The position numbers were made by a program, and so were the translations under genes. Under the pieces are notes generated by a model. It was not told the DNA's origin. It did no database searches and was given only the letters and a program-made list of their open reading frames with translations. Positions 1-10,532 of a DNA stretch of 64,000 nt are shown here, piece by piece. The stretch's first letter is position 1. Each line of letters starts with the position of its first letter. This DNA is from UBA8437 sp963582065 (GTDB lineage: Bacteria > Planctomycetota > Planctomycetia > Planctomycetales > Planctomycetaceae): positions 8,840 to 72,839 of the forward strand of contig CAUZRQ010000016.1 in the NCBI GenBank assembly GCA_963582065.1, read 5' to 3'.

Positions 1-851
1 ACCTCGTCGGGAATCACGTTGGGAAGAGTGCCCCCACTGATGCGTCCGATCGAGAACACCGAGGGCTGCCGCGCATCGACACCCCGGGGGAGTTGGCTGT
101 AGAGGGTCGAGGCGAGCGAGACGGCGGCGGCGAGCGGGTCGCGGGACTGGTGGGGTCGTGCGGCATGACCACCTTGTCCGTGCACCCGGATCTCCACCTC
201 GTGGCACACGGCCGTCAGAGGCCCGAACCGGACACCGATCTCCCCGGCCGGACTCTCGGGATCAACATGCAGCCCCAGGATCGCGTCGACACCGTCGACA
301 CCGCCCTGCTCGACCAGCCACTTCGCTCCCAGGCAGATCTCCTCGGCCGGTTGAAACAGGTACCTCAGGTGCATCCCGCACCCCGGTTCCAGCCCGACAC
401 CGTTCGACCGCCCGGCCACCGCCATCGCGACACCCGCCACGATCGCCGAGTGGACATCGTGCCCGCAGGCATGCATCACGCCCTCACGACACGAGCGGTA
501 TTCAACCGACTTGGCATCCTGGATCTTCAACGCATCGATGTCGGCACGCAGCGCCACCCGCGGAGCATCGGGTGCGGGCTTCCCGACCGTGGCATCGACG
601 ATCAGGCCCAGCCCGTCCCGGAGCACCCGTGGCCGGAGCCCCACCTCGCCCAGTCGCCCGGCCAGGTACTCGGTCGTCTCCCGCTCCTGGCCGCTTGGCT
701 CGGGATGCATGTGCATGTGCCGTCGGATCCCGACCAGGACCTGGCGATTCTCCTCGAGCCACTCGTCGATCGGTCCACAGATCGACTCGACCGACTGGCG
801 GGCGTAGTCGGAGACCGTCGCGTGCGAATTGCGGTTGGTGGGCTGGGTCAT
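1..851 (-). CDS. M20-family amidohydrolase, partial (C-terminus beyond left edge)
   Basis: Zinc-dependent amidohydrolase of the M20D group (hippurate hydrolase / N-acyl-amino-acid amidohydrolase type), which cleaves the amide bond of N-acylated amino acids. 283 residues are visible; the stop lies outside the window. The motif RRHMHMHPEPSGQE (about residues 43-56) is the family N-terminal signature. HACGHDVH (127-134) supplies metal ligands Cys129 and His131, and FQPAEE near residue 165 supplies the glutamate pair. GQGGHAARPHQSRDPL matches the start of the dimerisation domain. The ATG at 851 is followed directly by family sequence. The gene starts 27 bp after the stop of the 2-hydroxyacid dehydrogenase on the same strand, so the two are probably cotranscribed. 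Family call is firm; the exact substrate is unknown. Confidence 0.85.
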   Translation of the reverse strand, partial: MTQPTNRNSHATVSDYARQSVESICGPIDEWLEENRQVLVGIRRHMHMHPEPSGQERETTEYLAGRLGEVGLRPRVLRDGLGLIVDATVGKPAPDAPRVALRADIDALKIQDAKSVEYRSCREGVMHACGHDVHSAIVAGVAMAVAGRSNGVGLEPGCGMHLRYLFQPAEEICLGAKWLVEQGGVDGVDAILGLHVDPESPAGEIGVRFGPLTAVCHEVEIRVHGQGGHAARPHQSRDPLAAAVSLASTLYSQLPRGVDARQPSVFSIGRISGGTLPNVIPDE

Positions 852-878
852 CGTGGGACGTGCTCCAGGGAGGCCATC

Positions 879-1862
879 CTACCATGTCCAGTCGGTGACA
901 CCCTGCATGTTCACGATCCGATCGGCCGGCCACTCGCCAGCGTGCAGCTTGACGATCGTGTCGGCAACCATCTCGAAGGTGCCCTCGTGCGACTCGATGT
1001 CCAGCCCGGCGACGTGGCCGCTGAGCAGGACGTTGTCGAGTTCCAGCAGCGGGCTGTCCGTCGGCAACGGTTCGACCTCGAACACGTCCAGCCCGGCGGC
1101 ACGAAGCGACCCGCCCCTGAGAGCCTCGATCAGGGCCGCCTCGTCGACCAGCGGTCCACGGGCGGTATTGATCAGCACGCTGCTGGATTTCATCTTCGCC
1201 AGCCGCTCGGCGTTGATCACGTGGTGCGTCTCGGCCATGTTCGGCAGGTGCAGCGAGACGTAATCGCAGCGCGGGAGCATGTCGTCGAGATCATCAACCA
1301 ACTCGATCCGCCACGTCTCGACGAATTCCTGCTGCGGGTACGGTTCGAAGGCCAGCACGTTCATGCCCAGGCCCACGGCACGCGTCGCCACGGCGCGGCC
1401 GATGCGACCCAGCCCCACGATGCCGATCGTGCTGCCCATCACGCGGGGGTGCGGCTCGCGGACCCAGCGACCGCTCATGACCCGGTCGTGTCGCTGGGGA
1501 AACCCGCGGGCCACGCCCATCAGCAACGCGATCGTGTGTTCGGCCACCGCATGGTGGTTGACCCCGGGCGTGACCGTGACAACCACGCCCTGCTCGTCGC
1601 AGGCGGCGAGATCGACCGCATCGAAACCGACACCGCTCCGCGAAATCACCCGCAGGTCGGGCAACGACTCGATCACCTGGCGAGTGTAGGGCTCGGACCC
1701 GGCCGAGATCGCCGAAACGCCCGCCATCTGGGCGATCAGGTTGCCCTCGACAAACAGGTCGACACTGCGATCGACCGGTTCGACGTCAAACCCGGCGTTG
1801 GCGAGAATCTCGAAATGCGGACCACCGTCCGCGTTGACCGATGTGCTGACGACCTTGGGCAT
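879..1862 (-). CDS. D-isomer-specific 2-hydroxyacid dehydrogenase
   Basis: NAD(P)-dependent oxidoreductase of the phosphoglycerate dehydrogenase-like family, interconverting a 2-oxoacid and its D-2-hydroxyacid in the cytoplasm. The 327 residues carry the Rossmann motif GLGRIG (150-155), and the catalytic triad is visible as Arg235 in INTARGPLVDE, Glu264 in DVFEVEPLP and His283 in LSGHVAG. Length fits the short form without the ACT domain of SerA, so it need not be the serine-pathway enzyme. It is the first gene of a probable two-gene unit with the downstream M20 amidohydrolase, suggesting joint use in amino-acid or N-acyl-amino-acid catabolism (inference). Substrate is not predictable from sequence. 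Confidence 0.88.
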   Translation of the reverse strand: MPKVVSTSVNADGGPHFEILANAGFDVEPVDRSVDLFVEGNLIAQMAGVSAISAGSEPYTRQVIESLPDLRVISRSGVGFDAVDLAACDEQGVVVTVTPGVNHHAVAEHTIALLMGVARGFPQRHDRVMSGRWVREPHPRVMGSTIGIVGLGRIGRAVATRAVGLGMNVLAFEPYPQQEFVETWRIELVDDLDDMLPRCDYVSLHLPNMAETHHVINAERLAKMKSSSVLINTARGPLVDEAALIEALRGGSLRAAGLDVFEVEPLPTDSPLLELDNVLLSGHVAGLDIESHEGTFEMVADTIVKLHAGEWPADRIVNMQGVTDWTW

Positions 1863-1887
1863 GAGACCTGCGGTTCTTCTGCTGGGG

Positions 1888-1910
1888 GTGAGTGAGTCAA
1901 AACGCTCACC
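1888..1910. other. Inverted repeat, possible weak terminator
   Basis: GGTGAG and CTCACC form a six-base inverted repeat in the 88-bp gap between the DUF1501 gene and the dehydrogenase gene. There is no clear T-tract, so intrinsic termination is only a possibility. Confidence 0.25.
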
Positions 1911-1950
1911 CTAGCGAAGAGACTTTTCGCTTGCCAGCGGTGCCGGGCGA

Positions 1951-3393
1951 TCAGGCGTTGGAGAACAAACGCCGCAGCGGTTCACCCCGCTCGAGCATCG
2001 GCACCGGACGCCCCTGAGCGTCCGGAAGACGGATGTCGTGTCCGATGCCCAGCGAGTCGAAGATCGTCGCCGCCAGGTCCTCGGGGCTGACCGGGTTCTC
2101 GGCCGGGTAGGCCGCATCGGCATCCGAGCGGCCGTGCATCTCGCCGCCTCGAATCCCCGCTCCGGCCAACACGCAGGGGAAACAGTGACTCCAGTGACCA
2201 CGGCCCCAGGCCGACGTGTCCGGCTTGGGTGTGCGACCGATCTCCCCGACCGCCACCACCAACGTTTCCTCGAGCAGGCCGCGTTGATCGAGGTCGTCGA
2301 TCAGGGCCGCGTAGGCCTGGTCGAAACCGGGCAGCAGGTACTTTTCGAGATCGGCACTGGTGCGGTGCGAATCCCAGCTGTAGCCGTCGGGAGCATCCCA
2401 CAGCACGGTCACGAACCGGCAACCCGCCTCAACCATCCGACGACCCATCAGGCACGACTGGCCGAACAGGTGACGACCGTAGCGGTCTCTCAGGGCCGCC
2501 TGCTCACGACGGATGTCCAGGGCACTGCGGATCTTATCGGACGTCACCAGCGACAGGGCCTGCTGGCGGATACCGTGGTAGTCCCGCATCCGCCTGGCCG
2601 TTTCGATTTCGCGGCGGGCGATGTCGAATTGTTCCAGCAGACCGCGGCGGCGGTCGAGCCGATCGAGACCGATTTCGGTCTCGGGCACAATCCCCTTGAT
2701 CCGAAAGTCCAGTTCCTTGTCGTCACAGACCCGGAAAAACGGGTTGTCGGTCTTGCTCTTCTTGCGGATGTCCGTCGCCAGCCCGTTGTAGGCCCGGCCC
2801 AGCCAACCGGCGTACTGGCCGGTGCGGTCGTAACTCTGCAGGTGACCCAGGCGGTTGGGCAGGTAGACGTAGTCGGGGAAATCGCGGAGATGTGAACCGG
2901 GCGAGTGCTGTTCGACGTACTCGACCACCGAACCCATCGCCGGCCAATCGGTCTCGCGGGCGTTGACATCGTTGCCGTTGGCAGCGGTCCGGGTCCAGGC
3001 GTGACCGGTCTGGATGTAGTGGCAGGCGTTGTGGTCGTTGTGCGGATGCGTCATCGTGCGGATGACGTTGAACTTGTCCGAGATGGCGGCCATCCGCGGC
3101 AGCTTCTCGCTGATCAGCAGGCCCGGTGTCCTCGAGGCGATCGGCTTCAGAGGACCGCGGATCTTGCTGGCCGCCGACGGCTTCATGTCGAAGCTCTCGA
3201 GCTGACTCGGGCCACCGAAGAGGAACAGGAACATCACCGACTTGGCACGCCCCCCCGTGGCCGCCCGCACGCTTTCAGCCGCCAGCAGTTGAGACGCCGA
3301 TGTCCCGAACAAGCCGGCACCGCCGACGCGGAGCAGGTCGCGACGGGAGAGACCGTTGCAGACCGACCGGCTGCGGGTATTGATGGTCAGCAT
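1951..3393 (-). CDS. DUF1501 family secreted protein (Tat-type signal)
   Basis: Member of DUF1501, a sulfatase-like alkaline-phosphatase-fold family greatly expanded in planctomycetes, with no firmly established activity. The N-terminus has SRRDLLRVGGAGLFG (about residues 16-30), a twin-arginine signal followed by a hydrophobic stretch, so export across the inner membrane via Tat is likely. Family landmarks include FLFLFGGPSQLESFDMKP, the internal TMTHPHNDHNACHYIQTG with candidate metal-binding histidines, and the C-terminal VVAVGEIGRTPKPD. Length (480 aa) is normal. A promoter-like sequence lies just upstream (3427-3456). In this phylum such genes are often paired with DUF1549/DUF1553 genes, but here the DUF1549/1553 gene is 36 kb away. 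Confidence 0.9.
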   Translation of the reverse strand: MLTINTRSRSVCNGLSRRDLLRVGGAGLFGTSASQLLAAESVRAATGGRAKSVMFLFLFGGPSQLESFDMKPSAASKIRGPLKPIASRTPGLLISEKLPRMAAISDKFNVIRTMTHPHNDHNACHYIQTGHAWTRTAANGNDVNARETDWPAMGSVVEYVEQHSPGSHLRDFPDYVYLPNRLGHLQSYDRTGQYAGWLGRAYNGLATDIRKKSKTDNPFFRVCDDKELDFRIKGIVPETEIGLDRLDRRRGLLEQFDIARREIETARRMRDYHGIRQQALSLVTSDKIRSALDIRREQAALRDRYGRHLFGQSCLMGRRMVEAGCRFVTVLWDAPDGYSWDSHRTSADLEKYLLPGFDQAYAALIDDLDQRGLLEETLVVAVGEIGRTPKPDTSAWGRGHWSHCFPCVLAGAGIRGGEMHGRSDADAAYPAENPVSPEDLAATIFDSLGIGHDIRLPDAQGRPVPMLERGEPLRRLFSNA

Positions 3394-3426
3394 GGCACGA
3401 GTTCCGGAACGACTGCCAGTGGCCCT

Positions 3427-3456
3427 ATTCTAACCGTCGGCTACCCGGCGTGTCAT
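3427..3456 (-). promoter_or_regulatory. Candidate sigma70-type promoter for the DUF1501 gene
   Basis: Reading leftward, ATGACA, 18 bp, then TAGAAT, ending 34 bp before the start codon at 3393. Five of six -35 bases match consensus. Confidence 0.4.
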
Positions 3457-3492
3457 CCTGAGTCGAGTTGGAGAACGGTTGGACCGCCCCCC

Positions 3493-4575
3493 CTAGGGCT
3501 TGACCGCCGGCACCACTCGGCCGTAGACGATGAACGTCAGTGGTTCATCGCGGCCCTCGATCGTCAAACTGAACGTCTCGCGAATCTCGGCCAACCCGCC
3601 GGGAGCCGTCACCGTCAGCGGCAGCACGTGGACGCGACGTTTCGAATTGGGCAGCTTCGTGCGAAACGCTCCGCTCGAACTCCCCGCCTCGATCCTCGAG
3701 ATCCGGAAGTCCTTGCGGGCCTTGATCACCACCGAGACACGCTTGGCACGATCGGGAACCAGCGATCCCAGCGAGACCACTCCACCGGCCATCGGGCTGA
3801 TCGTGAACTCCGACTCGACGGTCGCTTCGACCAGCACCGGGATGCGAGGAGCCTTCTTGTCGTCGGTGACCAGCACGATCGTCTCGCGAAGCAGCCCGGC
3901 CGGTGCCGAGGGTTTGAGCTCGATGACCAGGTCGTACCGCACGTCGTGGAACTTCGAGAGAAAGCCCAGGCGACGAACCTCCGCCCGCTTGGTCTCCTCG
4001 AGCCGGGCAGACAGGTGCGGAGAGCTGACCTCGATCTGCTTGACCGACCAGTTGGCCCGGCCGGCGTAACGCAGCTTCAGAGTGCGGCTGGCCCCCTCGC
4101 CCTGGTCCACTCCGGTGAAGTCGGCCGAACCCGGAGTCAGCACCAGGTCCTTGCGGACCCGCGCGGTGACCGGGATCTTCACCTCGGCGAACGTCGGCTG
4201 GTCGAAGATCACCGTCAGCACTGCCGTTTTTTTCGTGTCGTTGTTGCGGGTCTTCCGCATGTCCATCGTCACATCGATCGAGGCCACCTCGCCGCTGACG
4301 AGCGTCGTTTGGCTGGGTCGGGCAACCGAGCAGCCACATGTGGTCTTCACACCTGCAATGTGGACCGTCTCGCGGTAGAGGTTCTTGAGCTGGAACCGAT
4401 GAGTTACCTTCGAGGTCATCGCGATGACGCCGAAGTCGTGTGACCTCGATTCGAACATCTTCTCGGCCCACGTCGGCTCGGCGGCCCGCGACGAGTTGGC
4501 GACGACCGCCAGTCCGCAGGCGACCATCACCAACAGACGGCTGGCCCTCTCGCAATCAACTTTCGCAACGCTCAT
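3493..4575 (-). CDS. DUF1573 domain protein with signal peptide
   Basis: Secreted or periplasmic beta-sandwich protein of the DUF1573 family (Ig/ASPM-SPD-2-Hydin-like), function unknown, common in Planctomycetes and Bacteroidetes. The chosen start gives MSVAKVDCERASRLLVMVAC followed by a short hydrophobic core and an Ala-rich cleavage region before EPTWAEKMFE, that is, a signal peptide. It is preceded by GGAGG eight bases upstream and a TTGACA-17-TTATCG promoter at 4597-4625, which rules out the longer open frame reaching 4803. The hallmark segment SHDFGVIAMTSKVTHRF followed by TTCGCSVARP is the classic DUF1573 domain (about residues 40-130). The rest looks like two further beta-sandwich domains. 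Divergent from the thioredoxin-NHL gene. Confidence 0.82.
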   Translation of the reverse strand: MSVAKVDCERASRLLVMVACGLAVVANSSRAAEPTWAEKMFESRSHDFGVIAMTSKVTHRFQLKNLYRETVHIAGVKTTCGCSVARPSQTTLVSGEVASIDVTMDMRKTRNNDTKKTAVLTVIFDQPTFAEVKIPVTARVRKDLVLTPGSADFTGVDQGEGASRTLKLRYAGRANWSVKQIEVSSPHLSARLEETKRAEVRRLGFLSKFHDVRYDLVIELKPSAPAGLLRETIVLVTDDKKAPRIPVLVEATVESEFTISPMAGGVVSLGSLVPDRAKRVSVVIKARKDFRISRIEAGSSSGAFRTKLPNSKRRVHVLPLTVTAPGGLAEIRETFSLTIEGRDEPLTFIVYGRVVPAVKP

Positions 4576-4596
4576 GGTCTCGGCCTCCATGCACGA

Positions 4597-4625
4597 CGAT
4601 AAGTCGACTTGTTCGGCAATGTCAA
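4597..4625 (-). promoter_or_regulatory. Promoter of the DUF1573 gene
   Basis: A consensus TTGACA box, a 17-bp spacer and TTATCG read leftward. The start site would fall some 15 nt before the ATG at 4575, leaving just room for the GGAGG site. Confidence 0.55.
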
Positions 4626-4678
4626 CGGCGACTCCGTTGGACGAATGTCGTATGCCGGGACCAACACCCAACCCGCAT

Positions 4679-4708
4679 TTGCAGGGTTCGGGGATGATGG
4701 GATACGAT
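4679..4708 (+). promoter_or_regulatory. Candidate promoter of the thioredoxin-NHL gene
   Basis: TTGCAG, 18 bp, TACGAT, about 80 bp before the start at 4789. The same TACGAT -10 hexamer occurs in the rpsB promoter. Confidence 0.4.
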
Positions 4709-4788
4709 GAAGCCGTGCGGGCTAGCGATAACCGTTTTGACACCGTACACCACAACACGGCAATTTCGACCGGAGGTCGACCCTCGTG

Positions 4789-6948
<2,160 letters not shown>

Positions 6949-6976
6949 ACGGCCTGCCGGCACCGGCGCGACGGGT

Positions 6977-7005
6977 TTGACGAAGTCCGTACCACCGACT
7001 ACGAT
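6977..7005 (+). promoter_or_regulatory. Promoter of the rpsB-tsf-pyrH-frr cluster
   Basis: TTGACG, a 17-bp spacer and TACGAT, giving a leader of about 52 nt before the GTG start at 7065. Spacing and hexamers make it one of the best promoter matches in the window. Confidence 0.6.
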
Positions 7006-7012
7006 CGGTGGT
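6991..7012. promoter_or_regulatory. Perfect 8-bp-arm palindrome overlapping the rpsB -10 box
   Basis: ACCACCGA and TCGGTGGT flank a 6-bp spacer that contains most of TACGAT. It could be an operator for a dimeric regulator or a hairpin ending the upstream transcript. No T-tract follows. Confidence 0.5.
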
Positions 7013-7064
7013 TCGCTCTGATTCTCACCCCCCGTCCGGTCATTGCTCCGCGGAGAGTGCCGTT

Positions 7065-7805
7065 GTGGCTGATATCGTCGTCAAGGACATCCTGGAAGCC
7101 GGCATCCATTACGGGCACCGTACCAGTCGGTGGAACCCGAAGATGCGGCCCTACATCTACGGTCGTCGGAACCTGATTCACATCATCGATGTGAAGGAGA
7201 CGATCCGTGGCCTGATGCGGGCCAAGAAATATCTCAAGCAGGTCGCCGCCAACGGCAGCCTGGTGCTGTTCGTCGGCACCAAGCGACAGGCCGTCGGACC
7301 GGTCTCCGAAGCCGCCGAATCGTGCGGTATGCCGTTCGTCAACGAGCGGTGGCTGGGTGGCACCCTGACCAACTATCGCACCATCCGCAGTCGTCTCAAC
7401 CGGCTCGAGGAACTCGAGTTGCTGGAGGAGAGCGGCGAGATGCTGACGTTTTCGAAGAAGCGGCAGAGTTCGCTGACGCGGGAGCGACGCAAGATCCACC
7501 GCAACCTGTCGGGGATCCGCGACATGGGCCGGCTGCCCGAAGCGTTGGTGGTCGTGGACCCGGGCCGCGAATACAACTGCGTCCGCGAAGCACGAATCCT
7601 GGGCATCAACGTGATCGCCCTGATCGATACCGATTCCGATCCGGATACCATCGACCTGCCGATTCCCGGCAATGACGACAGCATCCGGTCGATCCGACTC
7701 ATCCTCGATCATCTCGCCGACGCGGTCAAAGAAGGCAAGGCGATGGTGCCCGAGGAGAAGCCGGTGCCGCACAAGGACGAGCCCAAGGCGAGACCGACGC
7801 GTTAG
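7065..7805 (+). CDS. rpsB: 30S ribosomal protein S2
   Basis: Structural protein of the small ribosomal subunit, required for S1 docking and translation initiation. The GTG start at 7065 gives VADIVVKDILEAGIHYGHRT, matching the universal N-terminus; a CGGAGAG site lies about eight bases upstream, so an ATG at 7008 is not the start. Family segments RWNPKMRPYIY, HIIDVKET, FVGTKRQA, ERWLGGTLTN and the C-terminal ALIDTDSDPDTIDLPIPGND are all present in order. 246 aa is normal. It opens the classic rpsB-tsf-pyrH-frr order. S2 autoregulation of rpsB-tsf is known in other bacteria, and the palindrome at 6991-7012 could bear on control here. Confidence 0.98.
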   Translation: MADIVVKDILEAGIHYGHRTSRWNPKMRPYIYGRRNLIHIIDVKETIRGLMRAKKYLKQVAANGSLVLFVGTKRQAVGPVSEAAESCGMPFVNERWLGGTLTNYRTIRSRLNRLEELELLEESGEMLTFSKKRQSSLTRERRKIHRNLSGIRDMGRLPEALVVVDPGREYNCVREARILGINVIALIDTDSDPDTIDLPIPGNDDSIRSIRLILDHLADAVKEGKAMVPEEKPVPHKDEPKARPTR

Positions 7806-7962
7806 TGGCCTCCCGCGGGCAATCCCACGCGACGACACCCGGCCACACGCCGGCCCCGGCGCCTGGTCCCCCGGGCGAGATGTTCTTCCGAGACCGCTTG
7901 CCGCAACCAGGCCACCAGGACGGCCATCTCACACACGCTGAATTCACGCGAGGAGACTCTCG
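7806..7962 (+). other. rpsB-tsf intergenic spacer
   Basis: 157 bp, unusually long for this pair. It contains GC-rich self-complementary stretches such as CCGGC-CACAC-GCCGG near 7839-7853, which could attenuate or tune readthrough into tsf. No open frame with a convincing start was seen. Confidence 0.3.
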
Positions 7963-8799
7963 ATGGCGGAAATCACTGCCTCACAGGTCAAGGAACTGAG
8001 ACAGTTGACCGACCTGCCGATGATGGAATGCAAGCGGGCGCTGGTCGAAGCCGACGGCGACCAGGAGCAGGCGATCGCGATCCTCAAGGAACAGAACCAT
8101 AAGGTGATGCTCAAGCGGGCCGACAACGCCACCTCCGAAGGCCGCATCGCCATCGCCGTCGCCGACGACGGATCGACCGCGGCGATGATCGAACTGCAGT
8201 GCGAATCGGCACCGGTGGCCAACAACGACGAATTTCAGGCGCTGGCCGAAAACTGCGCCCGGCAACTGCTGACCGGACCTGGAGCCGACGACCCCGACGC
8301 GCTGCTCGACCAGCCGTCGCCCGACGACGACTCGCGGACACTCCGCGAGTCCTACGAAGAAGTGGTCAACAAGATCCGCGAGAAGATCGTGCTGGCGAAG
8401 GTGACCCGCGTCGACGGACCGGTCGCCGGGTACGTGCACCACGACGGCAAGACCGGCGTCCTGTTCGTGGCCAGCGGCGAGGACTCCTCGGCCGAGGTGA
8501 TCCGCGATGTCGCCATGCACATCGCCGCCATGAACTCGGCGGTGGTCAACCCCGAGGATCTCGATGCGGCGGAGGTCGATGAAGCACGCGAACGACTCGC
8601 CGAGGAAGCTCGGGCAACGGGCAAGCCGGAGAACATCATCGAGAAGATCGTCGAGGGCCGGATCAAGGTCTTCTACCAGGAACAGGGCGTGCTCAGTGCC
8701 CAGCAGTTCGTCAAGGAGGAGTCGAAGACGGTCAGCCAGGTGCTCGCCGAAAGCGGACTGACCGCCAGTGGTTTCACCCGCTGGGTGCTCGGCAACTAG
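7963..8799 (+). CDS. tsf: Elongation factor Ts
   Basis: Guanine-nucleotide exchange factor that recycles EF-Tu-GDP to EF-Tu-GTP. The N-terminal UBA-like domain reads MAEITASQVKELRQLTDLPM, followed by MECKRALVEADGD, and the core has GRIAIAVADDGSTAAMIELQ, CESAPVANNDEF and the long dimerisation region. The C-terminal EKIVEGRIKVFYQEQGVL matches the family. 278 aa is normal. The start is preceded by GAGGAG about ten bases upstream. Located between rpsB and pyrH as in most bacteria. Confidence 0.97.
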   Translation: MAEITASQVKELRQLTDLPMMECKRALVEADGDQEQAIAILKEQNHKVMLKRADNATSEGRIAIAVADDGSTAAMIELQCESAPVANNDEFQALAENCARQLLTGPGADDPDALLDQPSPDDDSRTLRESYEEVVNKIREKIVLAKVTRVDGPVAGYVHHDGKTGVLFVASGEDSSAEVIRDVAMHIAAMNSAVVNPEDLDAAEVDEARERLAEEARATGKPENIIEKIVEGRIKVFYQEQGVLSAQQFVKEESKTVSQVLAESGLTASGFTRWVLGN

Positions 8800-8851
8800 C
8801 CAACAGCCACTCGACTCTCCCCAGATCGACACCCCGGGGATCCGGATTACG

Positions 8852-9601
8852 ATGACCGACCAAGCGTCCCAGGAATCCACCTTCGGCCGCGTGCTGCTGA
8901 AATTGAGCGGCGAGAGTTTCTGCCGCAGCGGCGAATCGGGGATCAGCATGGCCGAGGTGGCCTCGATCTCTGAACAGATCCAGCGAGTCGTCGACAGCGG
9001 AGTGCAACTGGCGATCGTCTGCGGGGGCGGCAATATCCTCCGGGGAAAGCACTTCGCCTCGGTCAGCCACGCGATCAACGCCCCCACCGCTCACTACATG
9101 GGCATGCTCGCTACCGTCATCAACGGCCTGGCGCTGCAGGACGCTCTGGAAAATGCCGGGGTGCCCACCCGGCTGCAATCGGCGATCCGGATGGAGGGCG
9201 TGGCCGAACCGTTCATCCGGCGACGCTGCGTGAGACACCTCGAGAAGGGGCGAGTGGTGATCCTGGCCGCCGGCACCGGCAGCCCGTTCGTGACCACCGA
9301 CACCGCCGCCGCACTGCGAGCCCGTGAAATCGATGCCGATGTCGTGCTCAAGGCGACCCGCGTTGACGGGATCTACTCCGAAGACCCCGAGAAGAACCCC
9401 CACGCGGTCCGCTACAACGAGATCACCTACCAGGACGTTCTGCGGCAGGGACTCGAGGTGATGGACGCTCAGGCCATTCACCACTGCATGGAGCACCGGC
9501 TGCCGATCGTGGTCTTCAACTACCAGAAGAAAGGCAATATCGAGCGGGCGATCGCCGGTGAACGCATCGGTACCAGGGTGATCGCCACGCCGGACGAGTA
9601 G
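8852..9601 (+). CDS. pyrH: Uridylate kinase (UMP kinase)
   Basis: Bacterial hexameric UMP kinase of the amino-acid-kinase fold, phosphorylating UMP to UDP with ATP in pyrimidine nucleotide synthesis. MTDQASQESTFGRVLLKLSG is the start region, with the LKLSGESF ATP-binding loop. IVCGGGNILRG, GTGSPFVTTDTAAALRA and KATRVDGIYSEDP are hallmark motifs. The start at 8852 fits the family length (249 aa); the open frame extends further up but overlaps tsf. Third gene of the rpsB-tsf-pyrH-frr cluster. Confidence 0.97.
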   Translation: MTDQASQESTFGRVLLKLSGESFCRSGESGISMAEVASISEQIQRVVDSGVQLAIVCGGGNILRGKHFASVSHAINAPTAHYMGMLATVINGLALQDALENAGVPTRLQSAIRMEGVAEPFIRRRCVRHLEKGRVVILAAGTGSPFVTTDTAAALRAREIDADVVLKATRVDGIYSEDPEKNPHAVRYNEITYQDVLRQGLEVMDAQAIHHCMEHRLPIVVFNYQKKGNIERAIAGERIGTRVIATPDE

Positions 9602-9682
9602 TCGCACCCGCCTTGCATGACCGTCTGCATCGGGTACCTTTGATGCCACGACGGCTTCGGACAGCAACGACGGACGACAACG

Positions 9683-10243
9683 ATGGACCGGGACGGGATT
9701 CTGTTGGATTGTGAAGAGCGGATGGAGAAGGCGGCCGGCGTTTTCCAAGGGCAGTTGCAAGGACTCCGGACCGGGCGAGCGACTCCCTCAATGGTCGACT
9801 CCCTGCGGGTCGAGGCCTACGGGGCACCGACTCCGCTGAAACAACTGGCCAACATCAGCGTCCCCGAGCCACAGCAGATCGTGATCCGGCCGTTCGATCC
9901 CGGGGTGATCAACGACATCGTCAAGGCGATCCAGACCAGCGAACTCGGCCTGGCTCCCAACTCCGACGGCCGGCTGGTGCGGCTCAACATTCCCGCACTC
10001 TCCACCGAACGCCGCCGCCAACTGGTCTCGCGGGTCAAGGAACTGGCCGAGGAGGCCCGCGTGGCGATCCGCAACGTCCGCCGAGATGCCAACAAGCAAG
10101 CCGAGCAGGGCGAGAAGCAGAAGCAGTTCTCCGAGGACGACCGCGACCAGACGAAGGACGAGATCCAGGAGCTGACCAAGCGGTTCGAGGGGAAGGTCAA
10201 CGACCTCGCGTCGTCGAAAGAGACCGAGGTGATGGACGAGTAG
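9683..10243 (+). CDS. frr: Ribosome recycling factor
   Basis: Releases ribosomes from mRNA after termination, together with EF-G. The 186-residue protein shows the tRNA-mimic architecture: a helical stem (residues 1-30 and 105-186) with a beta domain in the middle. Signature segments are LRTGRATPSMVDSLRVEAYG, PLKQLANISVPEPQQIVIRP and IRNVRRDANK. The acidic, coiled C-terminal half is typical. Last gene of the translation cluster, convergent with yidD 37 bp downstream. Confidence 0.97.
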   Translation: MDRDGILLDCEERMEKAAGVFQGQLQGLRTGRATPSMVDSLRVEAYGAPTPLKQLANISVPEPQQIVIRPFDPGVINDIVKAIQTSELGLAPNSDGRLVRLNIPALSTERRRQLVSRVKELAEEARVAIRNVRRDANKQAEQGEKQKQFSEDDRDQTKDEIQELTKRFEGKVNDLASSKETEVMDE

Positions 10244-10280
10244 CCGGTTGGACGGGAATCCCGGCACGCGGCGGAGCGGC

Positions 10281-10532
10281 TTACGGGGGATCTTCTCCCC
10301 CCGGATGCCATGGGTGGCACCGGCAGATCCTCTTCAGCCCCCGCCACGCCCCCCGGATCGGACCGTACTTCTCGACGGCACCGATCATGTAGTGGCTGCA
10401 GGTCGGCTGAAACCGGCATTGCCGCCCGATGATCGGACTCAGTGTCCACTGGTAGACTCGGACCAGGCCGACCAGGACCCACGCCATCGCTTGGCCCGGC
10501 ACACCCACCACGCCTCGAGGCGACCGTGTCAT
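10281..10532 (-). CDS. yidD: Membrane protein insertion efficiency factor YidD
   Basis: Small inner-membrane-associated protein that assists YidC-dependent insertion. The 83 residues show the family core VRVYQWTLSPIIGRQCRFQP followed by TCSHYMIGAVEKYG and a second conserved WRGLKRICRCHPWHPGG, with the expected three cysteines. Its ATG overlaps the rnpA TGA (ATGA), indicating translational coupling. The rnpA-yidD pair is conserved across bacteria; yidC and rpmH are not seen beside it. Confidence 0.95.
   Translation of the reverse strand: MTRSPRGVVGVPGQAMAWVLVGLVRVYQWTLSPIIGRQCRFQPTCSHYMIGAVEKYGPIRGAWRGLKRICRCHPWHPGGEDPP

Noticed and set aside
93..1895. 600-residue rightward frame over the amidohydrolase and dehydrogenase
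   Set aside because: It has no family motif, while both leftward proteins carry complete catalytic motifs.
7806..7962. tRNA or small RNA gene between rpsB and tsf
   Set aside because: No cloverleaf or T-loop sequence was found, only GC-rich hairpin potential.
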